Below, piece after piece: positions 41,400-50,626 of a DNA stretch of 64,000 nt. The notes under the pieces were generated by a model. It searched no databases. It had not been told where the DNA came from and saw nothing but the letters and a program-made list of their open reading frames with translations. Made by a program: the position numbers and the translations under genes. The stretch covers positions 248,001-312,000 of the forward strand of contig NZ_PVZF01000006.1 of NCBI RefSeq assembly GCF_003002055.1, given 5' to 3'. The stretch is from Kineococcus rhizosphaerae. GTDB lineage: Bacteria; Actinomycetota; Actinomycetes; Actinomycetales; Kineococcaceae. Within the stretch, counting starts at the first letter, position 1; each line of letters opens with the position of its first letter.

Positions 41400-43211
41400 C
41401 TAGACCATCGACAGCAGGTGGTCGCGGCGCCGGCGCAGGACGTCGACGGACGCCGAGGCCGACGGCGGCCCGGGCACGGCCTTGCGCAGGGTCGAGTACA
41501 CCGTCGCGTGCGGCATGGCCCGGCCCGCGGCGACCCGGCCGACGAGCCCGTGGATCTCCTTGCGCAGCAACGCCGCCGTGTGCCAGGCGGCGTCCTCCTG
41601 CTCGGGTTCGGCGGGCTCCGGCCCGGGCTCCTCGACGGGCCGGGACACCGCGGTGCGCTTGCGGATCTCGGCGTCGCGCTGGGACAGCAGGGCCGCGGTC
41701 TGCTCGGGCGAGAGCAGCCCGGGCAGGCCCAGGTAGTCGGCCTCCTCGACGCTGACCGGCGGCAGTTCCCCCCCGGTGACGGCCTTGCCGCCGTGCAGGA
41801 CGTGGGCGAACTCGGCCTGGGCCTCCAGCGCCTCGTACTCCTTCTTCTCCCCCGGTTCGCGCTCCGGCGGCGGCAGCAGGTCCAGGCCCCCCTCGTCGAC
41901 CTCGTCGGAGGACACCGACGCCGGCGGCGGGATGACGTGGTTGCGGTCGGTCTCCATCTCCGCGGCCAGCGCCAGCAGCGGCCGGACGGCCGGCAGGAAG
42001 ACCGTGGCGGACTCCCCCGGCGCGCGCGAGCGGACGACGCGGCCGACGGCCTGGGCGAAGAACAGCGGCGTCCGGTAGGACGTCATCCACGCCAGGCACG
42101 CCGCGCGCGGCACGTCGACGCCCTCGGAGATCATCCGGACGCAGACGACGAACCGCTGGTCGGACTCGGCGAACTCGGAGATCTTCTGCGAGGCCTTGGG
42201 GTCGTCGGACAGGATGAGCGCGGGTTTCTCCCCCGTGACGCGCTGGACGATCTTGGCGTAGGCGCGGGCGTCGTCCTGGTCGGAGGCCAGCACCAGCCCG
42301 GCGGCGTCGTGCATGCCGTGCTCGCGCAGGTGGTTCAGCCGTTCGTCCATGGCGGCGATGACGTGCGGGACCCAGTCGCCGCGGGGGTCCAGCGCGGTCT
42401 TCCAGGCCAGCGACTCCACCGACTTCGTCGTGGCGTCGGTCAGGGAGGCGGCCACGACCTCGCCGGCGGAGTTCCGCCAGCGCGAGACACCGGTGTAGGC
42501 GGCGAAGACGACGGGCCGCACGACGCCGTCACCGAGGGCGTCCTTGTAGCCGTAGGTGAAGTCGGCCGCGCTGCGCAGGCCGCCCTCGGACTCCGGGGAG
42601 TCGTCCTCGACGTAGGCGACGAACGGGATGCGCTCGTCGGCCTTGGTGCGGAACGGGGTCCCGGTCAGGGACAGCCGGCGGCGGGCGTCGGCGAAGGCCT
42701 CGAAGACCGCCTCGCCCCAGGACAGCCCGTCCCCGGCGTGGTGGATCTCATCCATGATCACGAGGGACTTCCGCGCGGTGGCGCGGGCCCGGTGCAGCAT
42801 CGGATGCCCGGCGACCTGGGCGTACGTCGTGACGTAGCCCTTCATGTCCGGCCGCACGGGCCCGACGGCGTTGGTCATCGTCGGGTCGAGCTCGATCCCG
42901 GCGCGGTGGGCGGCCTCGGCCCACTGGGTGCGCAGGTGGTCGGTCGGGGCCACGACGACGACGCGGTCGACGCGCCGGCTGTCGAGCAGGCGCCGTGCCA
43001 GCGCCAGCGCGAACGTCGTCTTGCCCGCGCCCGGCGTCGCCGTCACGAGGTAGTCGGCCGGTTCCTCGCGCGCGGGGTCGAAGTACTTCTCCAGGGCCGC
43101 GTTCTGCCACGCGCGCAGCGGCCGGGCCGCGGGTACGCCGGGGGCGTCGACCACGGGGCCGGAGATCGTGTCGGCCAGGGCCAGCTGGGGTTCGTGCTCG
43201 GTCGTGCTCAT
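41400..43211 (-). CDS. Superfamily 2 DEAD/DEAH helicase
   Basis: A 603-residue helicase. Motifs: Q-like PLRAWQNAALEKYF, Walker A TATPGAGKTTFA, Ib/TTYAQVAG, Walker B IMDEIHHAGD, motif III LTGTPFRT, motif V FVVCVRMISEGVDVPRAACLAWMTSYRTPLFF and motif VI QAVGRVVRSR. The C-terminal 180 residues are specific to the actinobacterial version (LSPEQTAALLSQRDAEI and an acidic linker) and end in a helical region (VYSTLRKAVPGPPSASASVDVLRRRRDHLL). ATG 43211 begins MSTTEHEPQ. Role in DNA or RNA repair unknown. Confidence 0.9.
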   Translation of the reverse strand: MSTTEHEPQLALADTISGPVVDAPGVPAARPLRAWQNAALEKYFDPAREEPADYLVTATPGAGKTTFALALARRLLDSRRVDRVVVVAPTDHLRTQWAEAAHRAGIELDPTMTNAVGPVRPDMKGYVTTYAQVAGHPMLHRARATARKSLVIMDEIHHAGDGLSWGEAVFEAFADARRRLSLTGTPFRTKADERIPFVAYVEDDSPESEGGLRSAADFTYGYKDALGDGVVRPVVFAAYTGVSRWRNSAGEVVAASLTDATTKSVESLAWKTALDPRGDWVPHVIAAMDERLNHLREHGMHDAAGLVLASDQDDARAYAKIVQRVTGEKPALILSDDPKASQKISEFAESDQRFVVCVRMISEGVDVPRAACLAWMTSYRTPLFFAQAVGRVVRSRAPGESATVFLPAVRPLLALAAEMETDRNHVIPPPASVSSDEVDEGGLDLLPPPEREPGEKKEYEALEAQAEFAHVLHGGKAVTGGELPPVSVEEADYLGLPGLLSPEQTAALLSQRDAEIRKRTAVSRPVEEPGPEPAEPEQEDAAWHTAALLRKEIHGLVGRVAAGRAMPHATVYSTLRKAVPGPPSASASVDVLRRRRDHLLSMV

Positions 43212-43270
43212 GGGTCCAACCACCGTAGACGACTCCCGGACGTGCTCCGGCGCGGCGACGCGCCGGGGGT

Positions 43271-43588
43271 TCAGTCCTTGTCGTCGCCGCCCTTGCCGCC
43301 ACCCGACAGGCTCTCGTAGATCTCCTTGCAGGTGGGGCAGACGGGGAAGCGCTTGGGGTCGCGACCGGGGACCCAGACCTTGCCGCACAGCGCGATCACA
43401 GGGTCGCCCGAGAGGGCGGACTCCATGATCTTCTCCTTCTTCACGTAGTGCGCGAAGCGCTCGTGGTCGCCGGGGGCCGCCTCCTCCTGGACCTGCTCCT
43501 CGCGGTCCAGGACCGCGGTGCGCGACGGGGCCGTGGGCGCCTCGGGCTGCGGCTGCGGGCGGAACGGGTCGTCGGTCGGCGAGCTCAT
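43271..43588 (-). CDS. DUF3039 domain-containing protein
   Basis: A 105-residue protein with DHERFAHYVKKEKIMESALSGDPVIALCGKVWVPGRDPKRFPVCPTCKEIYESL. The Cys in ALCGKVW and the CPTC pair form a zinc-ribbon typical of the actinobacterial DUF3039 family. The N-terminus is disordered and Pro-rich. Function unknown. Confidence 0.88.
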   Translation of the reverse strand: MSSPTDDPFRPQPQPEAPTAPSRTAVLDREEQVQEEAAPGDHERFAHYVKKEKIMESALSGDPVIALCGKVWVPGRDPKRFPVCPTCKEIYESLSGGGKGGDDKD

Positions 43589-43619
43589 GCGGCGATCGTA
43601 CGACGGCCGGCAGGCGCCC

Positions 43620-44216
43620 TCAGTTCATCGAGACGTCGCTGGGGAAGCTGGCGACGAGGGCCAGGTCGCCGCCCTGACGGCGCAGGACGTCGCCCCACAG
43701 GTCGTGCGGGCTGTCGCTGAAGGCGTCGCGCGCCTCGGCGTCCAGGACGAACCAGGCGCCTTCGGCGATCTCGCCCTCCAGCTGCCCGGCGCTCCAGCCG
43801 GCGTACCCGGCGAAGATCCGCAGGCCCGACAGCTCGGCGCTGATGGTCTCCGGCGGGGTGTCGAGGTCGACCAGCCCCACCGACCCCAGCCCGACGGAGG
43901 CGAAGACGCGGCGCACGCCCTGCGGGTCGGGGTGGTCGCCGGGCACGGCGACCAGCCCCAGCGCGGAGTCCAGGGCCACCGGGCCGCCCTGGAAGAGCTT
44001 GCCGGGCGCCGTCGCGAACGGCTGCCAGTCGGGCAGCACGGCGGCGACGTCGACGTCGAGGGGGCGGTTGACGACGACGCCGAGCGCCCCGTCGTCGTCG
44101 TGGTTGAGCACGAGGACGACGGAGCGCGCGAAGTTGGCGTCGGTCAGCGCGGGCGTGGCCAGCAGCAACCGTCCCGTCAGGCTCCCTTCCACCGGCCCAT
44201 CATGGCGTGCGCTCAC
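43620..44216 (-). CDS. YqgE/AlgH family (UPF0301) protein
   Basis: A 198-residue protein: LTGRLLLATPALTDANFARSVVLVLNHDDDGALGVVVNRPLDVDV and RIFAGYAGWSAGQLEGEIAEGAWFVLDA are the family hallmarks (NRP and GWxxGQLExEI). The family is widespread and uncharacterised, with a flavin-reductase-like fold. It overlaps the next upstream gene's stop by 4 nt. Confidence 0.92.
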   Translation of the reverse strand: MSARHDGPVEGSLTGRLLLATPALTDANFARSVVLVLNHDDDGALGVVVNRPLDVDVAAVLPDWQPFATAPGKLFQGGPVALDSALGLVAVPGDHPDPQGVRRVFASVGLGSVGLVDLDTPPETISAELSGLRIFAGYAGWSAGQLEGEIAEGAWFVLDAEARDAFSDSPHDLWGDVLRRQGGDLALVASFPSDVSMN

Positions 44217-45331
44217 TCACCCGTGCGAGCGAAGGGGCGCGAGAGCGGCACGGTGTCGCGGGTGGCGCGCACGTACTGGGCGGGCCAGGGCAGGCGGTCG
44301 GTGTCGTGCAGGGCCACGGCCGCGCGCTGCGGCCAGCGCGGGTCGGCCAGCAGGGGCCGGGCCAGGAAGACGGCGTCGGCGTCGCCGCTGACGAGGAGCT
44401 GCTCGGCCTGGGTGGGGTCGAGGATGAGCCCGACGGCGGCGACGGGGACGCCGGCCTCGCGCCGGACCCGGGCCGCGTTGGGCACCTGGTAGCCGGGGCC
44501 GACGGGGATCTGCTGACGGGGGTCGTTGCCGCCGGAGCTGGCGTCGACGAGGTCGGCGCCGTGCTCGGCGAGCAGCCGCGCGAGCCGGACCGAGTCCTCG
44601 ACGTCCCAGCCGCCCTCGACCCAGTCGGAGGTGCTGATCCGGACCAGGAGGGGCCCGGCCCAGACGGCGCGGACCGCGTCGAGGGTCTCCAGCAGCAGCC
44701 GCGCGCGGTTCTCGAAGGAGCCGCCGTGGGCGTCGGTGCGGTGGTTGGACAGCGGGGACAGGAACTGGTGCAGCAGGTAGCCGTGGGCGGCGTGCAGCTC
44801 GACGACGTCGAACCCGGCGTCCGCGGCGCGGCGGGCGGCGTCGGCGAAGGCCCGCACGAGGGCGGCGATCCCGTCGGCGTCCAGCGCGCGGGGGGTCGCG
44901 TACCCGTCGAAGGGGACGGCGCTGGGCCCGACGGTCTCCCAGCCGTGCTCCCCGGCGGGCACGCTGCCGGTGGCCTCGGCCCAGGGCCGGTAGGTGCTGG
45001 CCTTGCGGCCGGCGTGGGCGAGCTGGACGCCGGCGGCGCAGCCCTGGGCGTGCAGGAAGTCGACGACGCGGGTCCACGCGGCGGTCTGCTCGTCGTTCCA
45101 CAGCCCGGCGTCCTGCGGGCTGATGCGGCCCTCGGGGACGACGGCGGCGGCCTCGGTGAGGACCAGGCCCGCTCCCCCGAGGGCGAACTGGCCGAGGTGG
45201 ACCAGGTGCCAGTCGGTCGGGACGCCCGGGGCCTGGACGGGGTCGCAGGAGTACTGGCACATGGGCGAGACCCAGACGCGGTTCGGGATCGTCGTGCCGC
45301 GCAGGGTGATCGGTTCGAAGAGTCGACTCAC
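44213..45331 (-). CDS. NADH:flavin oxidoreductase, Old Yellow Enzyme class II (YqjM-like)
   Basis: A 372-residue FMN-dependent enoate reductase. VWVSPMCQYSCDP carries the conserved redox-tuning Cys of YqjM-type OYEs, VQLAHAGRKAS and ELHAAHGYLLHQFLSPLSNHRTDAHGGSFENRARLLLET hold the FMN and substrate His residues, and VPVAAVGLILDPTQAEQLL and DAVFLARPLLADP bind the FMN phosphate. It reduces electron-poor alkenes with NAD(P)H. Coupled to yqgE by 4-nt overlap. Confidence 0.93.
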   Translation of the reverse strand: MSRLFEPITLRGTTIPNRVWVSPMCQYSCDPVQAPGVPTDWHLVHLGQFALGGAGLVLTEAAAVVPEGRISPQDAGLWNDEQTAAWTRVVDFLHAQGCAAGVQLAHAGRKASTYRPWAEATGSVPAGEHGWETVGPSAVPFDGYATPRALDADGIAALVRAFADAARRAADAGFDVVELHAAHGYLLHQFLSPLSNHRTDAHGGSFENRARLLLETLDAVRAVWAGPLLVRISTSDWVEGGWDVEDSVRLARLLAEHGADLVDASSGGNDPRQQIPVGPGYQVPNAARVRREAGVPVAAVGLILDPTQAEQLLVSGDADAVFLARPLLADPRWPQRAAVALHDTDRLPWPAQYVRATRDTVPLSRPFARTGE

Positions 45332-45391
45332 GCGCTCACGCTACGCGCCCGCTTCCCGAGAAGCGTTCTCCCCGGCGGCGCGGGCGGGAGG

Positions 45392-46237
45392 TCAGCCGTC
45401 GCGGTGGCGGCGCTTGTCCTCGTACATGTGCCGGTCGGCGCGGGCCAGCACCGCGGCGGTGGACTCGGACGGGTCGTCGACCACCAGGCCCACGCTGCAG
45501 CGCACGAGCCGGCGCGAGCCGTCGGGCAGGTCGACGGGGACCGCGGAGACGGCCTCGCGCAACCGGCCGGTCAGCGCCTGCGGGTCCACCTCGGCCGAGG
45601 AGTCGACCAGCACGATGAACTCGTCGCCCCCGAAGCGGGCCACGGTGTCCTCGGCGCGCGAGACGGCGACGAGGCGTTCGGCGACGGCGACCAGCGCGTG
45701 GTCGCCCACGAGGTGCCCGTGCTCGTCGTTCAGCTGCTTCAGCTCGTCGACGTCGCAGAAGGCCACGACGGGCACGTCCCCCGTGCGGCGCGCCCGCGCC
45801 CGGGCCTGGGCCCAGCGGTCCTCGAGCAGCCCCCGGTCGGGCAGGCCGGTGAGGAGGTCGTGCGTCGCGCGGTGGGTGAGGTCGCGGGCGCGTTCGACGT
45901 GCCGGGTGACGTCCCAGCACGACAGCGTCAGCACACCGGGCCCGCGACCGGCTTCGCCGAGGAGCACCTCGACGGTGACCACCTCGCCCGCACCGGCCAG
46001 GAACCGCCACTCGTGGGCGGTCCGGCCGTCGCTCACGCCCCGGCCCAGCACCTCGCGGGCGTCCTGGACGTCCTCGGCGTGGACGAGGTCGGCGAGCGTG
46101 CCGGGGGTGCGCCCACCGAGCAGCTCGACGGCGGCGGCGTTCAGCCACGTGGTGCGCCAGTCGTCGTCACCTCGTTCGACGAGGACCGTGGCCAGCGGAG
46201 AGTCCTCCACGAGGCGCCGGAAGTCGGCGTCCTGCAC
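45392..46237 (-). CDS. PAS-GGDEF diguanylate cyclase
   Basis: A 281-residue cytoplasmic protein. An N-terminal PAS domain (FRRLVEDSPLATVLVERGDDDWRTTWLNAAAVELLGG, VHAEDVQDAREVL) senses a signal. The GGDEF domain includes THDLLTGLPDRGLLEDRW, FCDVDELKQLNDEHGHLVGDHAL and the active site FGGDEF. Upstream is an RxxD inhibitory site, RAED, five residues before GGDEF, so product feedback is expected. Contrast with the membrane cyclase at 26371, which lacks it. Confidence 0.9.
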   Translation of the reverse strand: MQDADFRRLVEDSPLATVLVERGDDDWRTTWLNAAAVELLGGRTPGTLADLVHAEDVQDAREVLGRGVSDGRTAHEWRFLAGAGEVVTVEVLLGEAGRGPGVLTLSCWDVTRHVERARDLTHRATHDLLTGLPDRGLLEDRWAQARARARRTGDVPVVAFCDVDELKQLNDEHGHLVGDHALVAVAERLVAVSRAEDTVARFGGDEFIVLVDSSAEVDPQALTGRLREAVSAVPVDLPDGSRRLVRCSVGLVVDDPSESTAAVLARADRHMYEDKRRHRDG

Positions 46238-46377
46238 TGCTCCCCCTCGCGTCCCCGGGTGAGCGGTTCACCCGGTGTCCGCCGACCGTACGAGGGGTGG
46301 AGCACGGATCACGGGTCGAGTGCCGGAATGTCGCTGACCCGGCGGACACGGTGCGACACGGCGTGTCCGGATGTGAC

Positions 46378-47706
46378 TCAACGAGAGGTCGCGCAGGACT
46401 GGAGCAGCGGGCGGCTGGCCCGGGAGGCCAGCAGCACGAGACCGGCGCCGGCGAGGGCGCAGCCGGCGAACCACAGCACGCCGACGGGCGCCGCCTGCAG
46501 CAGCCCCAGGACCGGGGAGACGATCAGCAGCGACAGGGCGGCGGCCCCACCCATCGTCACCACCAGGGGGATCCACGTCTCACGCGCCCGGGCCCGGTGC
46601 AGGACGGCCACGTCGGTCCCGGACAGGTGCAGCGCCCGGTAGCGGCCGCGGGAGTCCAGCACGCGCGAGGCCTGGGTGACGCCCGTCGAGACCGCGGCCA
46701 GCACCGCGGAGATGACGAGCGTGACGGCCGCGCCCGTCCCGATGTCGGCGAACAGCTCCTCGCCCGCGCCGCCGTCCGTCAGGCCGGGGGTGACGCTGAG
46801 GCACCCGGCGACGAAGGTCACGAGCGAGACCCCGCCGACGCTGCGCCACACGCTGCGCGGGTCCTCGCTCATCCGCCGCGCGGCCAGCAGGGTCTCCACG
46901 CTGCGGGCGCGGGCCCCCAGGAGACGGCCGAGCACGGACACGAACAGCGGCCCGACGAGGTTGAACACCGCGAACGCCCCGCCGAGGAGCACGACGAGCA
47001 CGAGCGCCCCCACGGCGGTCCCGAACCCGAAGAGGACGCTGCCGGCGTTGAACGCCGCCACGAACGCGACCCCGAGCAGCAGCACGGGAAGGACGCGGGT
47101 CCAGCTCAGCCCCTTCTGCGGCAGCCGTCGGGCCACGCCCAGCGGGCTGATGGCGACGCGGCGCAGGCTGACGAGGCAGGAGACGACGGCGACCAGCACG
47201 ACGGCCGAGGACACCGCCAGGACCGGTCCGGGCCCGAGCCGGATCTCCGCGACGTCGAACGCGCGGCCCTGGAAGCGCAGCCGCGCGACGGCCGGCAGGG
47301 CCAGGAGGTCGAGGGCGGTCCCGAGCAGGGCACCGGCGAGCGCCTGGGCCACGGCGTCGAGCAGGGCGATCACCCCGACCTGCCCCGAGGTCGCGCCCGC
47401 GAGCCGCAGCCGGGCCAGGCGCTCGTCGCGGCGGGCGATCGTCAGCCGGGCCGCGGCCGCCCCCAGCGTCGCCGTCGGCACGACGAGCAGGGCGACGGCG
47501 ATCCACGACAGGAACGGGTAGGTGCTCGCCTCGGCCGGCGCTCCCGGCGCCTGCGCCCGGGCCTGGAAGGCCTGCACTCCCCCGGCGACGGTGAGGACGG
47601 ACCAGGTCGTGACCGCGAAGGCGGTGACCGCCAGCGACGTCGGCAGCCGGGACTCGGCGTTCACGTGCCGGGTCAGCGACCACCACAGCCTCGTCGTCGC
47701 GCTCAC
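46378..47706 (-). CDS. ABC transporter permease, FtsX-like/MacB-type
   Basis: A 442-residue protein with eight to ten membrane helices in two halves, each with an FtsX-like region (DERLARLRLAGATSGQVGVIALLDAVAQALAGALLG and GRYRALHLSGTDVAVLHRARARETWIPL). These are signatures of exporters and mechanotransmitters of the MacB/LolCDE type. It is coupled to the ATPase gene by a 4-nt overlap (GTG 47706). Possible role: antimicrobial peptide or lipid export; the substrate is unknown. Confidence 0.85.
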   Translation of the reverse strand: MSATTRLWWSLTRHVNAESRLPTSLAVTAFAVTTWSVLTVAGGVQAFQARAQAPGAPAEASTYPFLSWIAVALLVVPTATLGAAAARLTIARRDERLARLRLAGATSGQVGVIALLDAVAQALAGALLGTALDLLALPAVARLRFQGRAFDVAEIRLGPGPVLAVSSAVVLVAVVSCLVSLRRVAISPLGVARRLPQKGLSWTRVLPVLLLGVAFVAAFNAGSVLFGFGTAVGALVLVVLLGGAFAVFNLVGPLFVSVLGRLLGARARSVETLLAARRMSEDPRSVWRSVGGVSLVTFVAGCLSVTPGLTDGGAGEELFADIGTGAAVTLVISAVLAAVSTGVTQASRVLDSRGRYRALHLSGTDVAVLHRARARETWIPLVVTMGGAAALSLLIVSPVLGLLQAAPVGVLWFAGCALAGAGLVLLASRASRPLLQSCATSR

Positions 47707-48392
47707 CGGAGCGCTCCGGCGGGTGCGGTGAACTCGCTGACGACGCGGCCGTCGCGCATGGCCAGCGTGCGGTCGCACCAGCGGGCGACCCCCGCGTCGT
47801 GGGTGACGACGACCAGCGCGGCACCGTTCTCCCGGGCCACCGACGTCAGCAGGTCGAGCACCTCGCGGCCGGTGGCCTGGTCCAGGGCGCCGGTGGGCTC
47901 GTCGGCGAAGACCACCTTCGGGTGGCCCACCAGGGCGCGGGCGATGGCGACGCGCTGCGCCTGGCCACCGGACAGCTCACCGGGGCGGCGGCGTTCCGTC
48001 CCGGCCAGGCCGAGGCGGGCCAGGAGGTCGCGCGCGCGGGCCGTGGCCGCGGCCCGGGACTGCCCGCCCAGCAGGAGCGGCAGGGCCGCGTTCTCCTCGG
48101 CAGGCAGCTCCGAGAGCAGCTGACCGGACTGGAAGACGAACCCGAAGTCCTCGCGGCGCAGCCGGGTGCGCTGCGCGTCGCCGAGGGAGACGAGGTCGGC
48201 CCCGGCGAGGGCGACGGTGCCCGACGTGGGCCGCACGATGCCGGCCAGGACGTGCAGGAGGGTGGTCTTGCCGGAGCCGGAGGGCCCCATGACGGCGACC
48301 GACTCCCCGGCCCGGACCGAGACGTCGACGCCGTCGAGGGCGCGGGTGGTGCCGTAGGTCATGACGAGACCACGGGCGGTGAGGATGTCCAT
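47703..48392 (-). CDS. ABC transporter ATP-binding protein (MacB/LolD-type)
   Basis: A 229-residue ATPase: Walker A MGPSGSGKTTLLHVLAG, Q-loop VFQSGQLLSELPAEEN, signature [15 protein letters not shown], Walker B KVVFADEPTGALD and H-loop VVTHDAGVARWCD. ATG 48392 (MDILTARGLVMTYG) is used; a longer frame to 48503 adds a non-conserved extension. It powers the permease at 46378. The 328-bp gap upstream to ssrA contains the palindrome described below and nothing else I recognise in 48393-48561. Confidence 0.93.
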   Translation of the reverse strand: MDILTARGLVMTYGTTRALDGVDVSVRAGESVAVMGPSGSGKTTLLHVLAGIVRPTSGTVALAGADLVSLGDAQRTRLRREDFGFVFQSGQLLSELPAEENAALPLLLGGQSRAAATARARDLLARLGLAGTERRRPGELSGGQAQRVAIARALVGHPKVVFADEPTGALDQATGREVLDLLTSVARENGAALVVVTHDAGVARWCDRTLAMRDGRVVSEFTAPAGALR

Positions 48393-48561
48393 GCCCCGAG
48401 CGTTCCGCGCCGAGGGGGTCGCGGTCGTCGCCGCAGGGACGGAACCGGGGACGTCCACGTCCACCCGCAGACCTACGCCCGCCCGGTGACGGCGTGCGAC
48501 CACTCCCCGGCGGCCCGCGGTGACAGGGCGCGGCCGGTCTCCCCGCGGTCAGCCGACGCCC

Positions 48562-48713
48562 GGGTCTCGCAGGAAGAGCGGGGCGTCCGCGCCCACGCGG
48601 CCGGAAACGACGGAAGCGCCCCCGCCCGGAGGTGAGACACCTCGAGCAGGAGCGCTTCCGTCGTTTCCGGCCGCGTGGGCGCGGACCAGAGCCCCGCTCG
48701 CTCTGCGAGACCC
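48562..48713. repeat. 152-bp near-perfect palindrome next to ssrA
   Basis: Arms 48562-48651 and 48652-48713 contain three paired blocks: an 11-bp terminal pair (GGGTCTCGCAG with CTGCGAGACCC, 48562-48572 and 48703-48713), an 8-bp pair (AGCGGGGC, 48577-48584, with GCCCCGCT, 48691-48698), and a perfect 35-bp inner stem (48585-48619 with 48652-48686). The loop is 32 nt (48620-48651). A hairpin of this size is far longer than a normal terminator. It ends 8 bp from the 3' end of ssrA. It could be a MITE-like element, an extreme terminator, or a structured RNA. Confidence 0.85.
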
Positions 48714-48720
48714 CATGTCG

Positions 48721-49083
48721 TGGAGATGGCGGGAATCGAACCCGCGTCCGTCAGCGTGGTACCAGGGCTTCTCCGGGTGCATCCTGTTCAGCGGTCTGCT
48801 CGGCCCCGATGCTCATACAGGCATGTCATCGCCGGGCCCAGCCGCGTTGCGTGTCCCTCTCACCTACGCGACCTCGGTGAGAGGTGAGCTCCCTAGTCGA
48901 TGCCAGGACCCGGGGCGGGAGCGCACCCGGGCTGACAGAGTCGCGCTCGCTCAGGCGGCGAGGGCGAACTCGGTGCGCTTGGAATCGGCACCTATTGGTT
49001 TGCATGGATCGTTGACGAGATGACCATGCATCCTCGACCCGCTTCCCCTGGCTCGACGACCAACGTCGAAACCTGTCATCCCC
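48721..49083 (-). ncRNA. ssrA: tmRNA
   Basis: A 363-nt transfer-messenger RNA that rescues stalled ribosomes. The 5' end GGGGATGACAGGTTTCGACG pairs with the 3' acceptor CATCTCCA; the T arm CGGGTTCGATTCCCG is intact, and CCA is not encoded. The resume codon is GCC at 48989-48987 and the tag reads ADSKRTEFALAA, followed by TGA (48953-48951). The downstream partner smpB lies upstream in transcription terms and on the same strand. Confidence 0.95.
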
Positions 49084-49137
49084 GTGTTGAGTTGTGCGGT
49101 GCAGCATACCCCTCAACGGCGCGTGCGTCGTTCGCAT

Positions 49138-49168
49138 TCCCTCCCGGACGGCACCACGCCGGGAGGGA
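49138..49168 (-). terminator. Rho-independent-type hairpin after smpB
   Basis: A perfect 10-bp stem (TCCCTCCCGG with CCGGGAGGGA) around an 11-nt loop, 12 bp beyond the smpB stop. It would end the smpB transcript before ssrA. No U-run follows, as usual in this genome. Confidence 0.65.
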
Positions 49169-49179
49169 CGCCGGGGCGG

Positions 49180-49650
49180 TCAGCGCTCGCGGCGCTGCGA
49201 CATGGCGCGGTCGGCCTCGTGCTTGTCCTGCTTCTCGCGCAGGGTCTGCCGCTTGTCGTAGTTCTTCTTGCCCCGGGCCAGGCCGATCTCGACCTTGACG
49301 CGGCCGTCGACGAAGTACAGGGCCAGCGGCACGATCGTGAGGCCGGACTCGCGGACCTTGCCCGCCCACTTGTCGATCTCCTCGCGGTGCAGCAGGAGCT
49401 TGCGCTTGCGGCGCGGGGTGTGGTTGGTCCAGGTGCCCTGGACGTACTCGGGGATGTGCACCCCTTCGAGCCACATCTCGCCGCGGTCGATGTGGGCGAA
49501 GCCGTCGACGAGGGAGGCCCGGCCCATCCGCAGGGCCTTGACCTCGGTGCCCATGAGGCTGATGCCGGCCTCGTAGGTGTCGTCGATGAAGTAGTCGTGG
49601 CGCGCCTTGCGGTTGCTGGCGATGTTCTTGCGCCCGGTTTCGCGCGGCAC
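49180..49650 (-). CDS. smpB: SsrA-binding protein
   Basis: A 156-residue protein that delivers tmRNA to stalled ribosomes. Signatures: [99 protein letters not shown] and the basic C-terminal tail. Its ATG follows GAGGAGGGA. It lies upstream of ssrA, the classic arrangement. Confidence 0.96.
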   Translation of the reverse strand: MPRETGRKNIASNRKARHDYFIDDTYEAGISLMGTEVKALRMGRASLVDGFAHIDRGEMWLEGVHIPEYVQGTWTNHTPRRKRKLLLHREEIDKWAGKVRESGLTIVPLALYFVDGRVKVEIGLARGKKNYDKRQTLREKQDKHEADRAMSQRRER

Positions 49651-49720
49651 GTCGTCCCTCCTCGTTGCTGGCTGAGCGCTCGAGTCTAGGCGCCCGGGGA
49701 CGCCGTCCGCACGGCGGTTC

Positions 49721-50626
49721 TCACACCTTCAGCCACCGGCGGAGGCTGACCAGGGACGCGATGATCGCGAAGACGACCCCGACGCCGACCATGACCGGGC
49801 CGGTCTGGGTCAGGACGTCGTGGGTGTCGATGAGCCGGGTGGTGAACCCGGGCCGGTTCTGCAGCCGCGAGACGCCGAACTCGACCATGGCCCACAGCGC
49901 GCCGGAGGCCAGGACGCCGCCGATGAGGCTCGCGATGACGCCCTCGAGGACGAAGGGGAGCTGGATGAGGGCGCGGGAGGCCCCGACGAGCCGCATGATC
50001 GTCGTCTCGCGGCGGCGGCTGAAGGCCGTCAGCCGGATGGTGGTGGACACCAGCATCATCGAGCAGAGCAGCATGAGCGCGGCCAGGCCCAGGGCGATGT
50101 TGGTGGCGACGTCGAGCACCGTGAACAACGGCTGCAGGATGGCCCGCAGGTCGGGGACGTCCTCGACGCCGGCGACGTCCCGGTAGTCGTCGCTGACCGT
50201 CTGGTAGACCTGCGGGTCCTTGAGCCGGACGCGGAACGACTCGGGCAGCTGGTCGGCCGTCACCTTGTCGGTGATCGAGGAGTCGTTCGTCTCCTTGAAG
50301 TTCTGGTAGGCCTGCGCCTTGGACTCGTAGAACACGCGGTCGACGCGCGGGTCGGCCTGCAGCTGGTCGCGCAGGGCCGTGCGCTGGGCGTCGGTGATCT
50401 CCCCGCCGGGGCACAGGTTGGCCGGTGAGTCGCTGCCGCACATGAAGATCGAGACCTGGACGCGGTCGTACCACTCGCCCTTGAGGATCCCGACCTGCTT
50501 CTGGACGAGCAGCCCGGTCCCGAAGAAGAACAGCGACACCATGGTCACGAGGACGACGGCGACCGTCATCGTGAAGTTGCGGCGCAGCCCCTGGAACATC
50601 TCGCCGACGACGAACCCGATGCGCAT
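49721..50626 (-). CDS. ftsX: Cell division ABC transporter permease FtsX
   Basis: A 301-residue protein with one N-terminal and three C-terminal membrane helices and an extracellular loop. [57 protein letters not shown] and [36 protein letters not shown] are characteristic. With FtsE it regulates septal peptidoglycan hydrolases. It starts one base into the ftsE stop (ATG overlapping TGA). Confidence 0.96.
   Translation of the reverse strand: MRIGFVVGEMFQGLRRNFTMTVAVVLVTMVSLFFFGTGLLVQKQVGILKGEWYDRVQVSIFMCGSDSPANLCPGGEITDAQRTALRDQLQADPRVDRVFYESKAQAYQNFKETNDSSITDKVTADQLPESFRVRLKDPQVYQTVSDDYRDVAGVEDVPDLRAILQPLFTVLDVATNIALGLAALMLLCSMMLVSTTIRLTAFSRRRETTIMRLVGASRALIQLPFVLEGVIASLIGGVLASGALWAMVEFGVSRLQNRPGFTTRLIDTHDVLTQTGPVMVGVGVVFAIIASLVSLRRWLKV

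Noticed and set aside
48714-49083. Genomic island inserted at ssrA
   Set aside because: No integrase, no duplicated ssrA 3' end and normal neighbours (smpB, ftsX, ftsE, prfB).
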